This document shows, piece by piece, positions 45,391 to 56,500 of a stretch of DNA of 64,000 nucleotides. Source of the stretch: Madurella fahalii (Eukaryota > Ascomycota > Sordariomycetes > Sordariales). The stretch is from assembly GCA_029876055.1 (NCBI GenBank), contig CM056874.1, positions 2,852,001 through 2,916,000 of the forward strand, given 5' to 3'. Both the position numbers and the translations under genes were made by a program. Numbering within the stretch: position 1 is the first letter of the stretch; each line of letters begins with the position of its first letter. Below the pieces are notes generated by a model that saw nothing but the letters and a program-made list of their open reading frames with translations, ran no database searches and was not told the DNA's origin.

Positions 45391-45873
45391 AAATGAGCTA
45401 TACTTTTTCTTCGCAAAGTGGGCCAAGATTGTCTCAAACTTAGTAACGGAATATCCCGTTAGAAGTTAGCAACCCTCTTACACGCTTGTGATATTGGTCA
45501 GCGGTACTACCTTCAAGGAGATATTCCTGAGGCAAGGATTGTGTAATTTCCCATTGGAAAATCGGCCTAGACGCGAAGGTTGTCCTCGGGAGGGGGCTCA
45601 CCGCTGGTGGCAGGGGGCGTGAGGGTCCTATCCTAGATAAGGCACCCTTGAACCGACGCGGATAGGTCTCGCAGGAGCGGGAGCTCTCGCCGTATACCCT
45701 TCACTTTGTCGCTAACAGATTTACTGGAGATGCGGCGGGGTTCTCGCTTGTGAAAGTTTTCCGAATGGCATACCTGGCATGGGGACTTCATCACATGCAA
45801 TACGCGACCCGTAGTTCCAGAGATTTGGTCTGTTGGCGTGCATCAACTACCGCGACTAAACCTCTGGAGAAAG
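45391..45873. other. Spacer
   Basis: 3' flank of the minus-strand BTB-like gene; no gene recognised. Confidence 0.35.
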
Positions 45874-46944
45874 TCATTTCTTTTCGGCACCGACAGGGGT
45901 GCAGTCCTGCAAGCCCAGGGAATAAACGTACTTCATAGCCCGGTCGATAGAAGCCCGCGTATCGACTCTGAGTTTATCAAAGCAGCAATTGCCGCAGCAG
46001 AGTGGAGATATATAATCCATACCTCGAATGCCCTTGATAGCAGCCTTGATGCTGATATCATCCAACGGCAGCGTGGTTACATCCAGCAACTTTTGCTTGT
46101 CCATGCAAGTGACCAGTGCCCCGAGAAACATCGACCGACATTCGAAGCGGCATCCTTTGGTACCATCGATCAATTCACGCTTGATAGAGTGTAACGAATC
46201 ACTGAGAGCAGTGACCGCACCCTTTCTCTGTGCGTTTATTCGGCCTGTTGGGTTGGCTAATGGGTACAATGATAGATCATTCGATCGGAACGTACCGGTT
46301 ACCCGTTCAGGAATAGGGAGCTGTAGCGTCCGGATTTCTTCATAACTCTTCTCAATTGCGGTCTTAGTTGCAGCTTTGAAGATGTCATGAATTCGAAAAA
46401 CCCAGGAGACGCATAGCCAAAGAATGAGAGCTCTGTCATACGTCTCTGAGAAGGAGTCCCGAATATGATCAACCCAGACTAAGCTGCAAAAACTGAAGGC
46501 CTCGTGGCACTGGTAATAGTCAACTATCACAGCGAGTTTGCAAAGGATCTCGAGCGTAATGGTGCGTGGGACGTGGCGATTGCAGCCGTGGATGACGTTG
46601 AGGGCGATTCGGAACGCCTCGACATCCCAATTGCTGGTGTCGATTTGGCGATAACCACTTCTTGTTACGTCTCCTTCGAGCCAAACTCCTGTAAAAGCAG
46701 CCTTGAACACGGGCGAAGCTAGCTTTAGGTGGCGGGACGAGACGCGGAATGTAGCCGGTTTCGACGCTGGAGAGTCCAGGCTTTGTACGGATGTAGACGC
46801 CTCGTCCCAATTTGCAAATTCTGTAATCGGATTGTTCAGGGTGATGACAACATCGCCTTCGGGGTCTATCGTGTAGTCGCACAGCTCCGTAGGCGGACAT
46901 GTAAACGAGGACGTGGTTATAGGGAGAGAGACCGAGCCGGACAT
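45874..46944 (-). CDS. BTB/POZ-like domain protein
   Basis: Intronless frame of 356 residues on the minus strand; the start is the first ATG (MSGSVSLPITTSSFTCPPTE), eight codons inside a slightly longer open frame that lacks another ATG. The segment YTIDPEGDVVITLNNPITEF, then TFRVSSRHLKLASPVFKAAF and EAFRIALNVIHGCNRHVPRT, followed by LCKLAVIVDYYQCHEAF, is the order of fungal BTB/POZ-like proteins (FxVSSxHLxLASPVFxxxF). Such proteins are often uncharacterised and may act as adaptors in ubiquitination or transcription. The C-terminal part has a Cys-rich CCGNCCFDKLRVD segment. The frame is intact. Confidence 0.7.
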   Translation of the reverse strand: MSGSVSLPITTSSFTCPPTELCDYTIDPEGDVVITLNNPITEFANWDEASTSVQSLDSPASKPATFRVSSRHLKLASPVFKAAFTGVWLEGDVTRSGYRQIDTSNWDVEAFRIALNVIHGCNRHVPRTITLEILCKLAVIVDYYQCHEAFSFCSLVWVDHIRDSFSETYDRALILWLCVSWVFRIHDIFKAATKTAIEKSYEEIRTLQLPIPERVTGTFRSNDLSLYPLANPTGRINAQRKGAVTALSDSLHSIKRELIDGTKGCRFECRSMFLGALVTCMDKQKLLDVTTLPLDDISIKAAIKGIRGMDYISPLCCGNCCFDKLRVDTRASIDRAMKYVYSLGLQDCTPVGAEKK

Positions 46945-48341
46945 CTTTGGACAACGGAAGGGAGCCAATATCTAGTACATTCCGAGGTAAGCCAACTTGA
47001 TAAATGAATTAGAGATCTCTACAGTGTCCGCCGATGGCCCGAAGTTGGGTGTCCGGTAGATGCTCAGAAGTGCGGTTGCCCAACTTTCACTTTTTAAACA
47101 AGTCAAGTCCACCAACACCTATGTGGCTGCGGGCCTCAGTGCAGCAGTTGTCCAGTAAATGCGTGCCATGGTCGCCTAACCCTGTGTTGCAAGCCCTCTT
47201 CAAAACGGGCTTGAACTAGTCCACATTGGGGGTGTTTGCATGCGGATTATGACCGATTGGTCTGTTTACGAGCATATTCTTCGCCTACTTCATCAGGGAC
47301 AAACGGCTCACCAGAGGAGGGGGTCAAGTACTCCATCCACTAGCATGCACACCATTGCGCAGACCCAGAAAAACAGAGTGTTCAACACGATGTAGGTGAC
47401 CAAATCAAGAAAGAAAATCTGTTAGGGGTTTCAACTTTGTAATAGGACAAATAAAATAGTAAGTAAAAACGCCTGCCTTGCCGTGAACTTTGCTGTCGAC
47501 TTGTCTTGCGTAGGTGTGCGAAATGGACCGGTGATCCTGGTAATTGCCGCTGGATGTACCTTTGAAACAGCTGCAGACAAGCCCCGCTGACGTCGGCGGT
47601 TCTGCGTCTTGACCTCGAATCTCAGCGGGCGAGGTGCCACGTCGACGACATCCTCAACTCCATCAGAATCACCGCGGAGCTTGCCAAGCTTGTCCTGAAA
47701 CTTCAGGACTCCACCCCCACGATCACTGAGTTTGTCACCAAGTCCAGCCTCGCGGCAAGAACGCAGTGGCACCACTGGAATATATTCTCTCCCTTTATAG
47801 GAGGGTTATCCACTAGAGTTCATCATCGATCCCTCAGGCGACGTACGCGCCCGGCTGGTCCGGATCCAAGCCGTGATCAAGACTGAGGTGCCTTGCTGTT
47901 CTGTAACGTGACTAGCGCGGTTGAGGATCTGCACAGAAAGTTGCCTTTGACATTACCCCTCTCTGGGTCGGGGTGAGTGTTTGAGTAGCATTGCCGGAGC
48001 GATCGGTTTTGATTCGCTGGCGCTGTCGATGTCTCTGAGGCCTACACTGGCAGCGCTGGTGCTGAGTGGACGCCAGCCTAGGATGATTGCAACGACGCCT
48101 CTTGTTGGGCCGGCTCAGAGCCCTCGTGGCACACACGACAGAAAATGATGGATGATGATCTTTAACAAAAAAGGGCTTACGTAATCCGACTGACTTCCAA
48201 TTTGTTCTGCTTGGAAAAGTCCATCGCAGCTGCCAGATCTTGTTCCTTGTCCTTGACCTTATCGTCACATTCGGTATCGGTGCGCAACATAACAGTTGTG
48301 CTCCGGGCAGATACCATATGTTTTAGTTGACAGTCGACAGC
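46945..48341. other. Intergenic region with an unassigned open frame
   Basis: Between divergent promoters of the BTB-like (-) and FtsJ-like (+) genes. On the + strand near 47640-47790 a reading VDDILNSIRITAELAKLVLK and STPTITEFVTKSS looks protein-like, but it has no start codon or domain I can name. Nothing firmer is seen. Confidence 0.35.
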
Positions 48342-49717
48342 ATGATGAGCATCTCAGAATCCAAGATCTCTGTCCAGCCCAGGGTTATTAATGTCGAAAC
48401 CACGCCAGCGGTGCAGCCAAACACCCTCGTCAGGGAGTACCTCCTGGAGCACCTTCAAGTCTACCGCGAACTTTGCGATATCAAGAAAGAGGCGAGTACT
48501 GAACCAGTTTTCATTGTATTCCTCCCAACAGACAGGCATCTGACGATAAGCATCAGGTCTCGACCACCGAAGAAGGCAACATCTACTTCCAAAAACAACG
48601 TGAACGCGCCGACAACGCCAAGGCCAAAACAAAGAAGGCATTCTTCGTTCTGATGCGCACCATTGGCCTAGAGCTCGACACCGCCACATCAGGCCTTACC
48701 ATCTGCCGCGGTTATAAGCCCCGTCATGCCATTCTTGATCTCTGCATGGCCCCCGGTGGGTTCTCCATGGCCGCCCTGCACCGAAACCAGTCCGCCATCC
48801 TCCGTGGTATTAGCCTGCCTCCCACGCAGGGCGGCCACGAGATGATCCTCCGCAAGTGGTCTGACACCGATTCGAACGCCCGGATATTCGTGGACTTCCG
48901 CGATATCACGCTGCTTGCCGACGAGATGGGCGTCCCTAGGTCGGGCATTCCTTCAGAGCATCCGGACGCGGCGTTGTTCTCGTCCGACAGGCCGTTTGCA
49001 GAGAGAAAGTTCGATCTTGTCTTTTGCGATGGCCAGGTCCTACGTACACACGAGAGGGGGGAGCGTACGTCTCAGGCCCCCCTCCCCTTGTTTATCTCCT
49101 CGGAGAGCCCAAGACTGTTCCTTTCTCTCCCTTACTCTACCCCGTTTGAACCTCATAGATGAGGTCCCCCCCTTTATCCCAAATGAGAATCACCTAACAA
49201 CCCCTTAGACCGCGAAAAACTCGAGAGCACACGCCTCCTCACGTCGCAACTTGTCCTCGCACTCCAGCGCATACGCTCGGGCGGAGCGATGATCGTCCTT
49301 CTCCACAGAGCCGATACCTGGCCGTCCGTGAAGTTAATTCACATGTTCAGTCGCTTCGCGGATTGCGTAGAGCTGTTCAAGCCGCTGAGTGGACACAAAT
49401 TGCGATCCTCGTTTTACATGGTTGCAAAAGGTGTGAGGCCGGGACGTGAGGCTGCGGTGCAGGCGGTGGAGGGATGGAAGGCACAGTGGAAAGAGGCTAC
49501 CTTTGGGATGGGTGAGGTTGGGAAGGGGGAGGGGGAGTTGTTTGGTTGTGGGGAAGAGGAGAAGGCCAAGGCTGTGTTGGAGGAGATTGGGGATGCACTA
49601 GTGAGGATGACGGGACCGATCTTCGCAACGCAGGCAGCGGCGTTGAGGAATGCGCCTTGGGTGAAAAAGTCTATGAGAGCATTGACGCTGACCAGTGAGG
49701 TACAGGGAGGCGACTAA
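48342..49717 (+). CDS. FtsJ-like (RrmJ) methyltransferase
   Basis: Three exons, 48342-48491, 48557-49064 and 49209-49717, give 388 residues. FtsJ-fold enzymes use S-adenosylmethionine to 2'-O-methylate RNA; the target of this fungal group is unknown. The SAM-binding motif is ILDLCMAPGGFSMAAL (about residues 109-124); a motif IV-like segment is FDLVFCDGQVL; the C-terminal LFKPLSGHKLRSSFYMVAKG resembles the FtsJ end. The usual catalytic Lys/Glu positions are not clearly conserved (RSSFYMVA in place of a Glu-bearing strand). Intron 1 appears to be GC-AG (GCGAGT...CAG, 65 bp); a GT-AG alternative of 41 bp exists and would add eleven residues. Intron 2 has GTACGT and a good CTAAC branch. The C-terminus is Glu/Lys/Ala-rich. 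Confidence 0.75.
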
Positions 49718-51645
49718 GTAAGCGTAGCACTCTGATAACATATGGGGGGTATACTAACTTATGAGACTCGTCTCATTTCAACAAGCTTCACGCGGCCCAG
49801 AACCGTTTCCACTCGAACCAGTGTTCTACGCAAACCACGCCCTTTCAACTACAACTCCACCGCAATGTCGTCAATCGAGTTTGCGTCACTGATTTAATCT
49901 CCAATCAGTTCACATCAGGCGAACCCTGATATAACTCCTCGGCAACAACAACAACAGACGTGGGCACCCCCGGGTTTTTGAAAGACTTCCAGTCGCGCCC
50001 CTGCTTTCCTCCCTAGGACTGTAGCTTCTATAGTAGCGGCGAGGGTTATGATCAAGATTTCTGGCGGAGATCTTGTATCCTTCTGGCCACTCTCTCCCAC
50101 TGTTCTGCTCACCATTATTTCAGCTACGGAGGCACTCTTCTCAGCTTTACTCAGGTGAAAGGGGGGTTGGCACCATGGTAGACTACCGCTCTCCGAGCTA
50201 CAACCATAATTAGGCTTCATCGGCGCTAGCAGCAAGGGACTACCTCGTATCTGCGATTCTTAGGCTTACTCGTGTCAACCGACTTTCCTTACCAAAGTTA
50301 TTCACTGCTATATACCTCGCAGTCAGCCTCTTACTTCAGAGCTCTACATTCACAGTGACAATACCCAAAAGTGGACCAGGTCATTCTCTCAGTTCACGCC
50401 GGGCAACTGCACAGCACCTTTAACATCTCAGACGGCGACCCCGTCTCTGGAGCTCACTGAGTTCGCGGTAGATCTGGAGGCGTTCTAGGAGATATTCTCG
50501 GACCAGAGCTTTGGACCGCACTCTTGGTGTTGCATCGACATCAACAGGCTCGACAGTGATTGTTCACTTCGAGGTTGTCTACCATGCCGTTGACTATTGA
50601 GCAGATGGCTAGAAGAAGGTGGGTGTCTGTTAACAGATGGAATGCGTGGTATTTCTCCGCAGAGATTTACCACCACCACTGAATGCGATGAGAGTGTTCA
50701 GGATTGATGGAATGGCGTATGGGCAGCTGCGATGGATGGAAGGCAATCAATGACGATGTATGTATCAGTTTCATTTTACCCATGTAGCTGCGTAGGTCTG
50801 GGAAGTCGAGAATGTCCCAATCAGATAATAGCTCATTCGTCGTTCATCCGAAGACCACTACATTGCTGCCCATGGCACTGTACAGTTGCCGGCCGATATT
50901 CGAGTGAAAGAGGTGTTTCCCGGAGCGGACTTTTTCCCGCTCCTGATGGAAAGGACGCAGTGCCCTTGTCGTGTTAGATTATGACAGACGGATTAATCCT
51001 ATCCGGAAAGTGCATTTAGGTGTTGCCAGCCGACCGTGATGTACGACCACTTTGATAGCGAGGACGGGAAGGAACTGCGGAGTGGCAAGACGGATATCTT
51101 GCAACCATCCCAACTGCAGTAACGAAGCACTGGAGTTTAAAGCCTTTGGACCATTTCAAGAACCATGTAGAGAGCGAACTGAGGGCATGTTAGAGTTTCC
51201 TGGCCTTACCCGTCCGCTGATTTACTCTCTTTTGCCCTCCCCTCAATCAGACGGATATAAGGAGCATGGATATGCCCCCCCTGTGTCATTTCATAATACA
51301 GTAGTCATTTCATGATATAGTAGTATCTATGCTAAGGTCTTCTAACCCTAGTGAGCATTAATACTATTATTGCTATATTTACTCCCATCTTTACCATAAC
51401 GATTTTGATCACTAAGCACTAAGCAATCGCACACTCCCTTCCGATATAAATTCCCAACCGCCGCACCTTGGCCCTCGGGAGGAAGCTGAACATTCTTCGC
51501 AACTTGATTCAGCGCACGTCTGCCCTCCGCACCTCCATTCTCCTCAACCCAGTTCATTCCAGCTAACAGAGCTAACCCTCCATCAACTGCTGTCTCAACA
51601 ACCGCTGCTTAAACGACTGCGGCGAGAACCCATCATCCCCGCCGG
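49718..51645. other. Gene-poor stretch
   Basis: Nearly 2 kb with only short or doubtful frames; an open minus-strand frame at 49915-50235 has no recognisable features. From about 51300 the DNA becomes AT-richer, approaching the RIP-like tract. Confidence 0.4.
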
Positions 51646-52062
51646 ATGCTACGAAACCCCATATTCCACCCTCCTCCAGGAACTGGCCCAGTTCTTCAGT
51701 CTGGAGTCCGCGTCAAGCTCGCCGTTGAAACAGAATGGATGAGAGGACTAAATGAGAAGTGTATCGAGACGCTTCGTACCCTTTGTAGACGATTGCGGCA
51801 GGGGAAGAGCGTCGAACATCGATCGCCCTCGCCCGACGAGAAGGCCCAATGCCTGGCAAAACTAATTCGTTCGGCGAATCCCGCTCGTGCGCGGGAAACA
51901 ACTCGAAGCACCACGAGCCGACCAAGTCCAATCATCTCTCGGCCGACAAGTAGCCAGCAACGTCGGTCGCAGCCAACGGTATCTCTCGGTAGCATAGGCG
52001 ACGCAACTAACAACCGCAGTGGATCGGGATATTTACGCCACATGACGACCGAAGACCGGTAA
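51646..52062 (+). CDS. Hypothetical protein or leader of the decayed DUF6601-like gene
   Basis: Open frame of 138 codons from ATG 51646. The first half is helical (VKLAVETEWMRGLNEKCIET, then CRRLRQGKSVEHRS), the second half Ser/Thr/Arg-rich (TRSTTSRPSPIISRPTSSQQ) and probably disordered. It ends about 340 bases before the DUF6601-like relic on the same strand. It might be an independent gene, or an exon of that relic. No family recognised. Confidence 0.3.
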   Translation: MLRNPIFHPPPGTGPVLQSGVRVKLAVETEWMRGLNEKCIETLRTLCRRLRQGKSVEHRSPSPDEKAQCLAKLIRSANPARARETTRSTTSRPSPIISRPTSSQQRRSQPTVSLGSIGDATNNRSGSGYLRHMTTEDR

Positions 52063-52399
52063 TCTAGACGCTCCCAATCGTGTCAAGACGAACAGCAGAA
52101 AAGTTGAAACGGAAGAGGGTACGGTCCGCAGCAGAGGTTGAAACTCCCCCGAAGTTATAGCCGGCAGGTAGCTAACAGTATACGCACAGTAGCCTCTATA
52201 CGTCATCAGGCTCCTGAGGGCGAGCTAACGCGCAAGCCCATCCCGCCTAACGACGAGCCTCCGTCGCTCCTACCGACGTCAAACATAGCTCGGCGACATC
52301 CCTCGCCCTAACCGGTACGATAGCAGCCCTACCTACGTTCAGAGTTCCTACCGTTTGACGATAGAATATACAGCTCGAAACCGAAGTGCTTAAGAAGAG

Positions 52400-53362
52400 G
52401 AAGCAGAAGAGTATAGTAGATACCTTACCGGCTACCTATCGCTATTATAAGGCTCCTCGAAAGCACGTCGTCGGTAACCCAGTAGATAACATATCGGCCT
52501 TCTTCCAGAGGGAACTGTCCCTAGGGGCCTTAGCTGATATACTGAAGCATCTATAGTTCGCCGGTGTAATGCACCCCGCTACGCCGCTGCACTTGTATAT
52601 CGCTATAGGCCGAGAAATCGCTGTTGCTAACCGGACGGACCTGCACCTCCTATAGGCGAATAATAGGAGGCTCTTCGTCAAGCCTGTCCCGTACTTTCTT
52701 CTCGATCCGGCCTTTTACCAGAGAAACCTATAGTATCCTAAGGGTTGTACGTACTGCGACCCTCCGGTGGATACATATCGGATGATCCCACAGAAAGTCG
52801 CCCTCGGCTTTCTCTATACGTACGCCTGTCTTATATAGTTGGAGACTGACTTCTACATCGCTTACAAAAAGGGTCTCTTGCCTTGCAGTGGAGATAGTTC
52901 GCTAATCGAATAGGTAGACTGGAACACTCTGGTTAGGGCGCTCCTCCGTATATACGAGCGCAACCGAAGTGCGGTCTACCCGCACTTTCTGCGTACCGAG
53001 CTCCGCCTCTCCTGTATCAATACTATCTACCGCTTTACCCAGCTCCTGCCGTCCGAACCGTACTTCTATAATCGGTACAACTACAGCAGCCTCTTCCGCA
53101 ACAACCTCGCTTAGATAGCCGCCGCTACCGTCTTTATCGCTCTAGTACTAACCGCAATACAGGTCGGCCTCGCTACAAAGCAGCTCCAGGAAGACACCGC
53201 CTTCCAGTAGGGTCATACAGCTTCACCGTCTTTACTATCCTAGGCCCTATATATACATTCGGCCTGGTAGTCCTAGGTACACTACTCAATCTTCTTAAGG
53301 ACCTACCGTCGCTTCTCCGGGAGCAGTACAACCGTATGGCGCCCCATCCACACCATATCTAA
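52400..53362 (+). pseudogene. DUF6601-like two-TM membrane protein, RIP-inactivated
   Basis: One frame runs for roughly 300 codons interrupted by many stops, all TAG, up to about 53210; then it slips one frame and ends TAA at 53360-53362. Family hallmarks remain: LHLYIAIGREIAVANRTDLH, NRRLFVKPVPYFLLDPAFYQ, VALGFLYTYACLI, RTELRLSCINTIYRFTQLLP, then the TM1 segment AAATVFIALVLTAIQVGLAT and TM2 FTVFTILGPIYTFGLVVLG. The TAG stops stand where Trp (TGG) or Gln (CAG) would fit, as expected of C-to-T/G-to-A change, and TA dinucleotides are abundant. I recognise the family as the fungal one annotated DUF6601; its function is unknown. This is a dead copy. Confidence 0.65.
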
Positions 53363-53797
53363 TGCCAGAAGCACGTAAGGTACTTCCTGAATAGCATTCA
53401 GGGAGTCAGAAGTAGGGTAAAAGGATACCACACGTATATATCGGGGCGAGATTTTATCAGGCTATATCTCTAAGCCGGATTATAGCCAGGGTGTCGCCGG
53501 TTTTCCCAGCCTCCAGCCAAGGTTTCATTGCGTTTTGTTGCACCTAGGTATAGTAAGGCTTAGGTTCCTTTGGCCCTACCACCATATCTGAAATACAGCT
53601 CAAGCACCTGCTAATAAAGCTCTTCTACAGCTCGATATTTCCTAAATGCAAGCCGACTCTCTATTACATTAGAGAGAAGAGTCCATTTAGCTGTAGTAAT
53701 CAGTCTGATACCCTTAGAAAGGTTCGGCGCTTACGGGCTGCAGGTAGGCATTGAACTTCAGAGTAGACTTAGCCGAGTACATCTCAGAAGCTATCTG

Positions 53798-54640
53798 CTA
53801 GTTCTCCTTATCGACTTGCGATTCACGTCTAATAAGCTCTCCTAGCAACATCTGGAATCTATCCCCTTCCGTGGAGGCACAATTAACCATATTTCCGTAG
53901 TTGGTATAGATAGTGATATAAGAACCTTCAAGGATAGCGCATTCCTTATATACGACCTGACCGGCAACAGGAAGAGGCACTTCTAAGAAGTATACGACTT
54001 CAAGGTGTCTACTACCCTACACTGTTGTCGCAACATTGCCAAGACCCTAGATTAGATAGAGTCGAGGTACTGAGTATTCGTCTCCAAGATATCCAAGAGT
54101 AGTCTATTGGTAGACTTGACATGGCAATAGTCCAAGCCGGTATCTTCGCCCAAGCCACCATCCAGGATCCCTTATGAGGGGTGCCCATGAATATAACACT
54201 CGTGATGCAATCGAATATGCCGCAGGGGTAGGTTTCCGGGTTGTTTTGCGGGAGCAGAACAGCCCCCTTACAGACAGACCGCCGATCTGTAGGCGACGAA
54301 GATAAGGGGACGGAATAACGCGTATAGAGGAGTCCGCTTATCATCAAATTTGTCAAAAGGCTCATAGCGTAGTCGTATAGCTGATTTGCCGATGCGATCG
54401 ATATTCGCACCACATGTGCGTCGTAGCCGTACGTAAGTGTGCCAGCCATGTCGAGATTCGGTGAAAAGGGGTCTTCGGCCGGGTTTGGACTGCCAGAGAG
54501 CTGTCTAGGTACTGTCCTGGTCCCCGGTCAGACCATAGACAAAGCAGATCTCGGCTGTGGCGTCGGGGTAGAGCGGACAGGCGGCATAGGCCGATCTAGG
54601 GCGCAAGGGAAATCTACCTAACCTCCGCCGGTCGAGCTTG
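53798..54640 (-). pseudogene. NLR N-terminal SesB-like esterase domain, RIP-inactivated
   Basis: On the minus strand: DATAEICFVYGLTGDQDST-stop (from about 54600), then in another frame AGTLTYGYDAHVVRISIASA, AVLLPQNNPETYPCGIFDCI, VIFMGTPHKGSWMVAWAKIP, and finally LPVAGQVVYKECAILEGSYI and MLLGELIRRESQV to about 53800. These are the ordered blocks of the alpha/beta-hydrolase (SesB-like) domain heading many fungal NLRs. The nucleophile elbow, normally AHSLGG, is garbled (VAYRSAV in a shifted frame). GDxDxTW ends in TAG where TGG is expected, a RIP-type change. The NB-ARC or NACHT and repeat regions that should follow below 53800 are missing. It is tail-to-tail with the DUF6601-like relic. Confidence 0.65.
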
Positions 54641-55920
54641 TCCTTACACCGTGATGTCATTAAGTCTCCGAGAGCGGGGTATCGAATCCAGTGTGGTAAA
54701 GCTGTACGGGCCTCAGGTAAGTGCGTCGGTATTGTCGGCGGCGCCCTTCGCGGGCTAGATCGAACGGAGGCGACTGTACATACCTCGTTAGCTCGGCTTG
54801 CCAACCTTAACACACAGCACCATAGTCAGATACCTAGATCCGTTACCCTCCAGTCCCTCCGTTTCGAGATGCTTTCTATACCGTAGGAGATTGACACATT
54901 AGAAGCTGTTCATATACAGCAGAAGCTAGCAATTGTTTTGTTCCTAGCATACATATGCCACTAGCTACCGCGCTCTTTAGGACGATACGCTTCCGAGGCA
55001 TTCTATCAGCGTACTACTCTTTACGCCGCTAGCCGACTCGTTGGGATAGGAACACGCCGTAACCGCGATGTTGCAGCCCGGCCAGGGGCGCCGAAACGAT
55101 TAGCTGTAAGCTGTATTATGAGGTGGGCGCCAGTCACACTCCAGACCGAGAGGCACCTCTGCCCCGCCTTTCCTCGCGACTTCGCGTTCTCTTACACAGC
55201 TGTCATCAACTTGTCAGAGCGTACTGCTCGCGTCGATCTAGGTTTGTCTTCGTAGTTGATTCGACGGTGCATTCGAGATGAAGCGTCCAGCCGTAGCACG
55301 GGAATCGCCGTATCGAGCGTCATCCGCCGCAAGAAGCGGGACCTGCCACATCCCCCAATTCACAACACCAAGGCAGACTCGGACTCCGATTTATCCAAGA
55401 CTTTCTGCTCGCTCTTTCCCGGATAGAGCGAAGGTTCTACACGCGTAAGGAGTTCATCAAGTGCATATAGGGATCTACATCGCTTGGTAACAGGGCAGGC
55501 TCTCAAGCTACGCTTCTTAAGCGGTAGTCCAGGACGTCCAGTTCGGCATATATAGAGCAGGCCGGCGGGCACTCTCCGCTAATTTCTCACCTTCCTCAAT
55601 CTTCTCAGTCTCCGCTACCTAACTGCTAGCCTACTTAACAACCTATATCTATAAGCGTCTAGCAAGCTGGTCACTACATCCAGCTATCGATCTTGGAGCT
55701 CGCTGCCGAAAGCCTGAGAGTGGTTCACTGTTCCCTTCGCAAGCTGAATATTGAAATGGTGCAGGAACACACATCTACACCCACATACCCACCAAAACAA
55801 GGGGGAGGGCAAAGACGGCCAAATGCCAGACAGACAAGATAGACAAGACAGGCCAGGCGACATACCATAAATCAGGTCCCTGTAGTCTAAACAAGGTCAA
55901 AACAACATGTGCAGATAGAG
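54641..55920. other. RIP-like tract with an NLR 3'-end echo
   Basis: No intact frame. TA-rich words are frequent. The part 55490-55565 aligns loosely with 23712-23790, the 3' end of the other NLR relic (shared core GCTCTC.AGCTACGCTT.TT.AGCGG), so another NLR 3' end probably decayed here. Confidence 0.4.
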
Positions 55921-55940
55921 CTCCCTCTGATCAGAGGGAG
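55921..55940. repeat. 20-bp perfect palindrome
   Basis: CTCCCTCTGATCAGAGGGAG is a perfect inverted repeat. Its central 14 bases recur at 56118-56131. Possibly an end of a degraded repeat element. Confidence 0.75.
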
Positions 55941-56117
55941 ATCGCTTTGCACGTAAGGAGAGCTCGTTAATTAAGCTTGCAACAAGTATGAAGAAAAGTA
56001 CTGAATTGATTGTCCTGTCTAAGGAGCGATGGCCAGGACGGCCCTACTTATGGTGCGAAAGAAAAATGGGCCTATGGCAAGTTCTAGCCCCCGGGGCACC
56101 ATCCTAGCAACTGTGTT

Positions 56118-56131
56118 CCTCTGATCAGAGG
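56118..56131. repeat. 14-bp palindrome matching the core of the 55921 palindrome
   Basis: CCTCTGATCAGAGG. It shares its core with the palindrome at 55921-55940, about 190 bp away. Confidence 0.7.
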
Positions 56132-56259
56132 GATCCTGCCCTCTGGGGACTGTTTTCCCCAACTCAATATAAACTAAAATCAGAAAGGCTTTCCCCTCGG
56201 ATTAATTTTAGGACAAACTTAAATTAGCTAAAAGCAGATTAAATTGAAAGTCGTGGTCC

Positions 56260-56371
56260 CAGCTGCTACGAAATCCAGCTACCGCGAAATCCAGCTACCG
56301 CGAAATCCAGCTACCGCGAAATCCAGCTACCGCGAAATCCAGCTACCGCGAAATCCAGCCGCTGCGAAATC
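56260..56371. repeat. 16-bp minisatellite
   Basis: Five perfect tandem copies of CAGCTACCGCGAAATC (56276-56355), with degenerate copies either side (56260-56275, 56356-56371). Related looser units (CCAGTCACCGCAAAAT-like) continue to about 56500. The open frame across it is an artefact, since 16 is not a multiple of three. Confidence 0.85.
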
Positions 56372-56500
56372 TAGCCGCCGCCAAACTCCCGTTACCCCCA
56401 AACCCCGGTCACACCCCAAATCACCGTCACCGCGAAACCCCTGTCACTACAAAATCCCAGTCACCGCAGAATCCCAGTCACCGCAAATTTCTGTCAGTGC

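Noticed and set aside
49915..50235. Minus-strand open frame of 106 codons
   Set aside because: No conserved motif, and the C-rich end (CCCCC block) reads like repetitive DNA.
55360..55572. Minus-strand frame possibly encoding NLR TPRs
   Set aside because: The DNA is similar to the NLR 3' end at 23.7 kb, but the reading does not give TPR consensus; mentioned only as a DNA-level echo.
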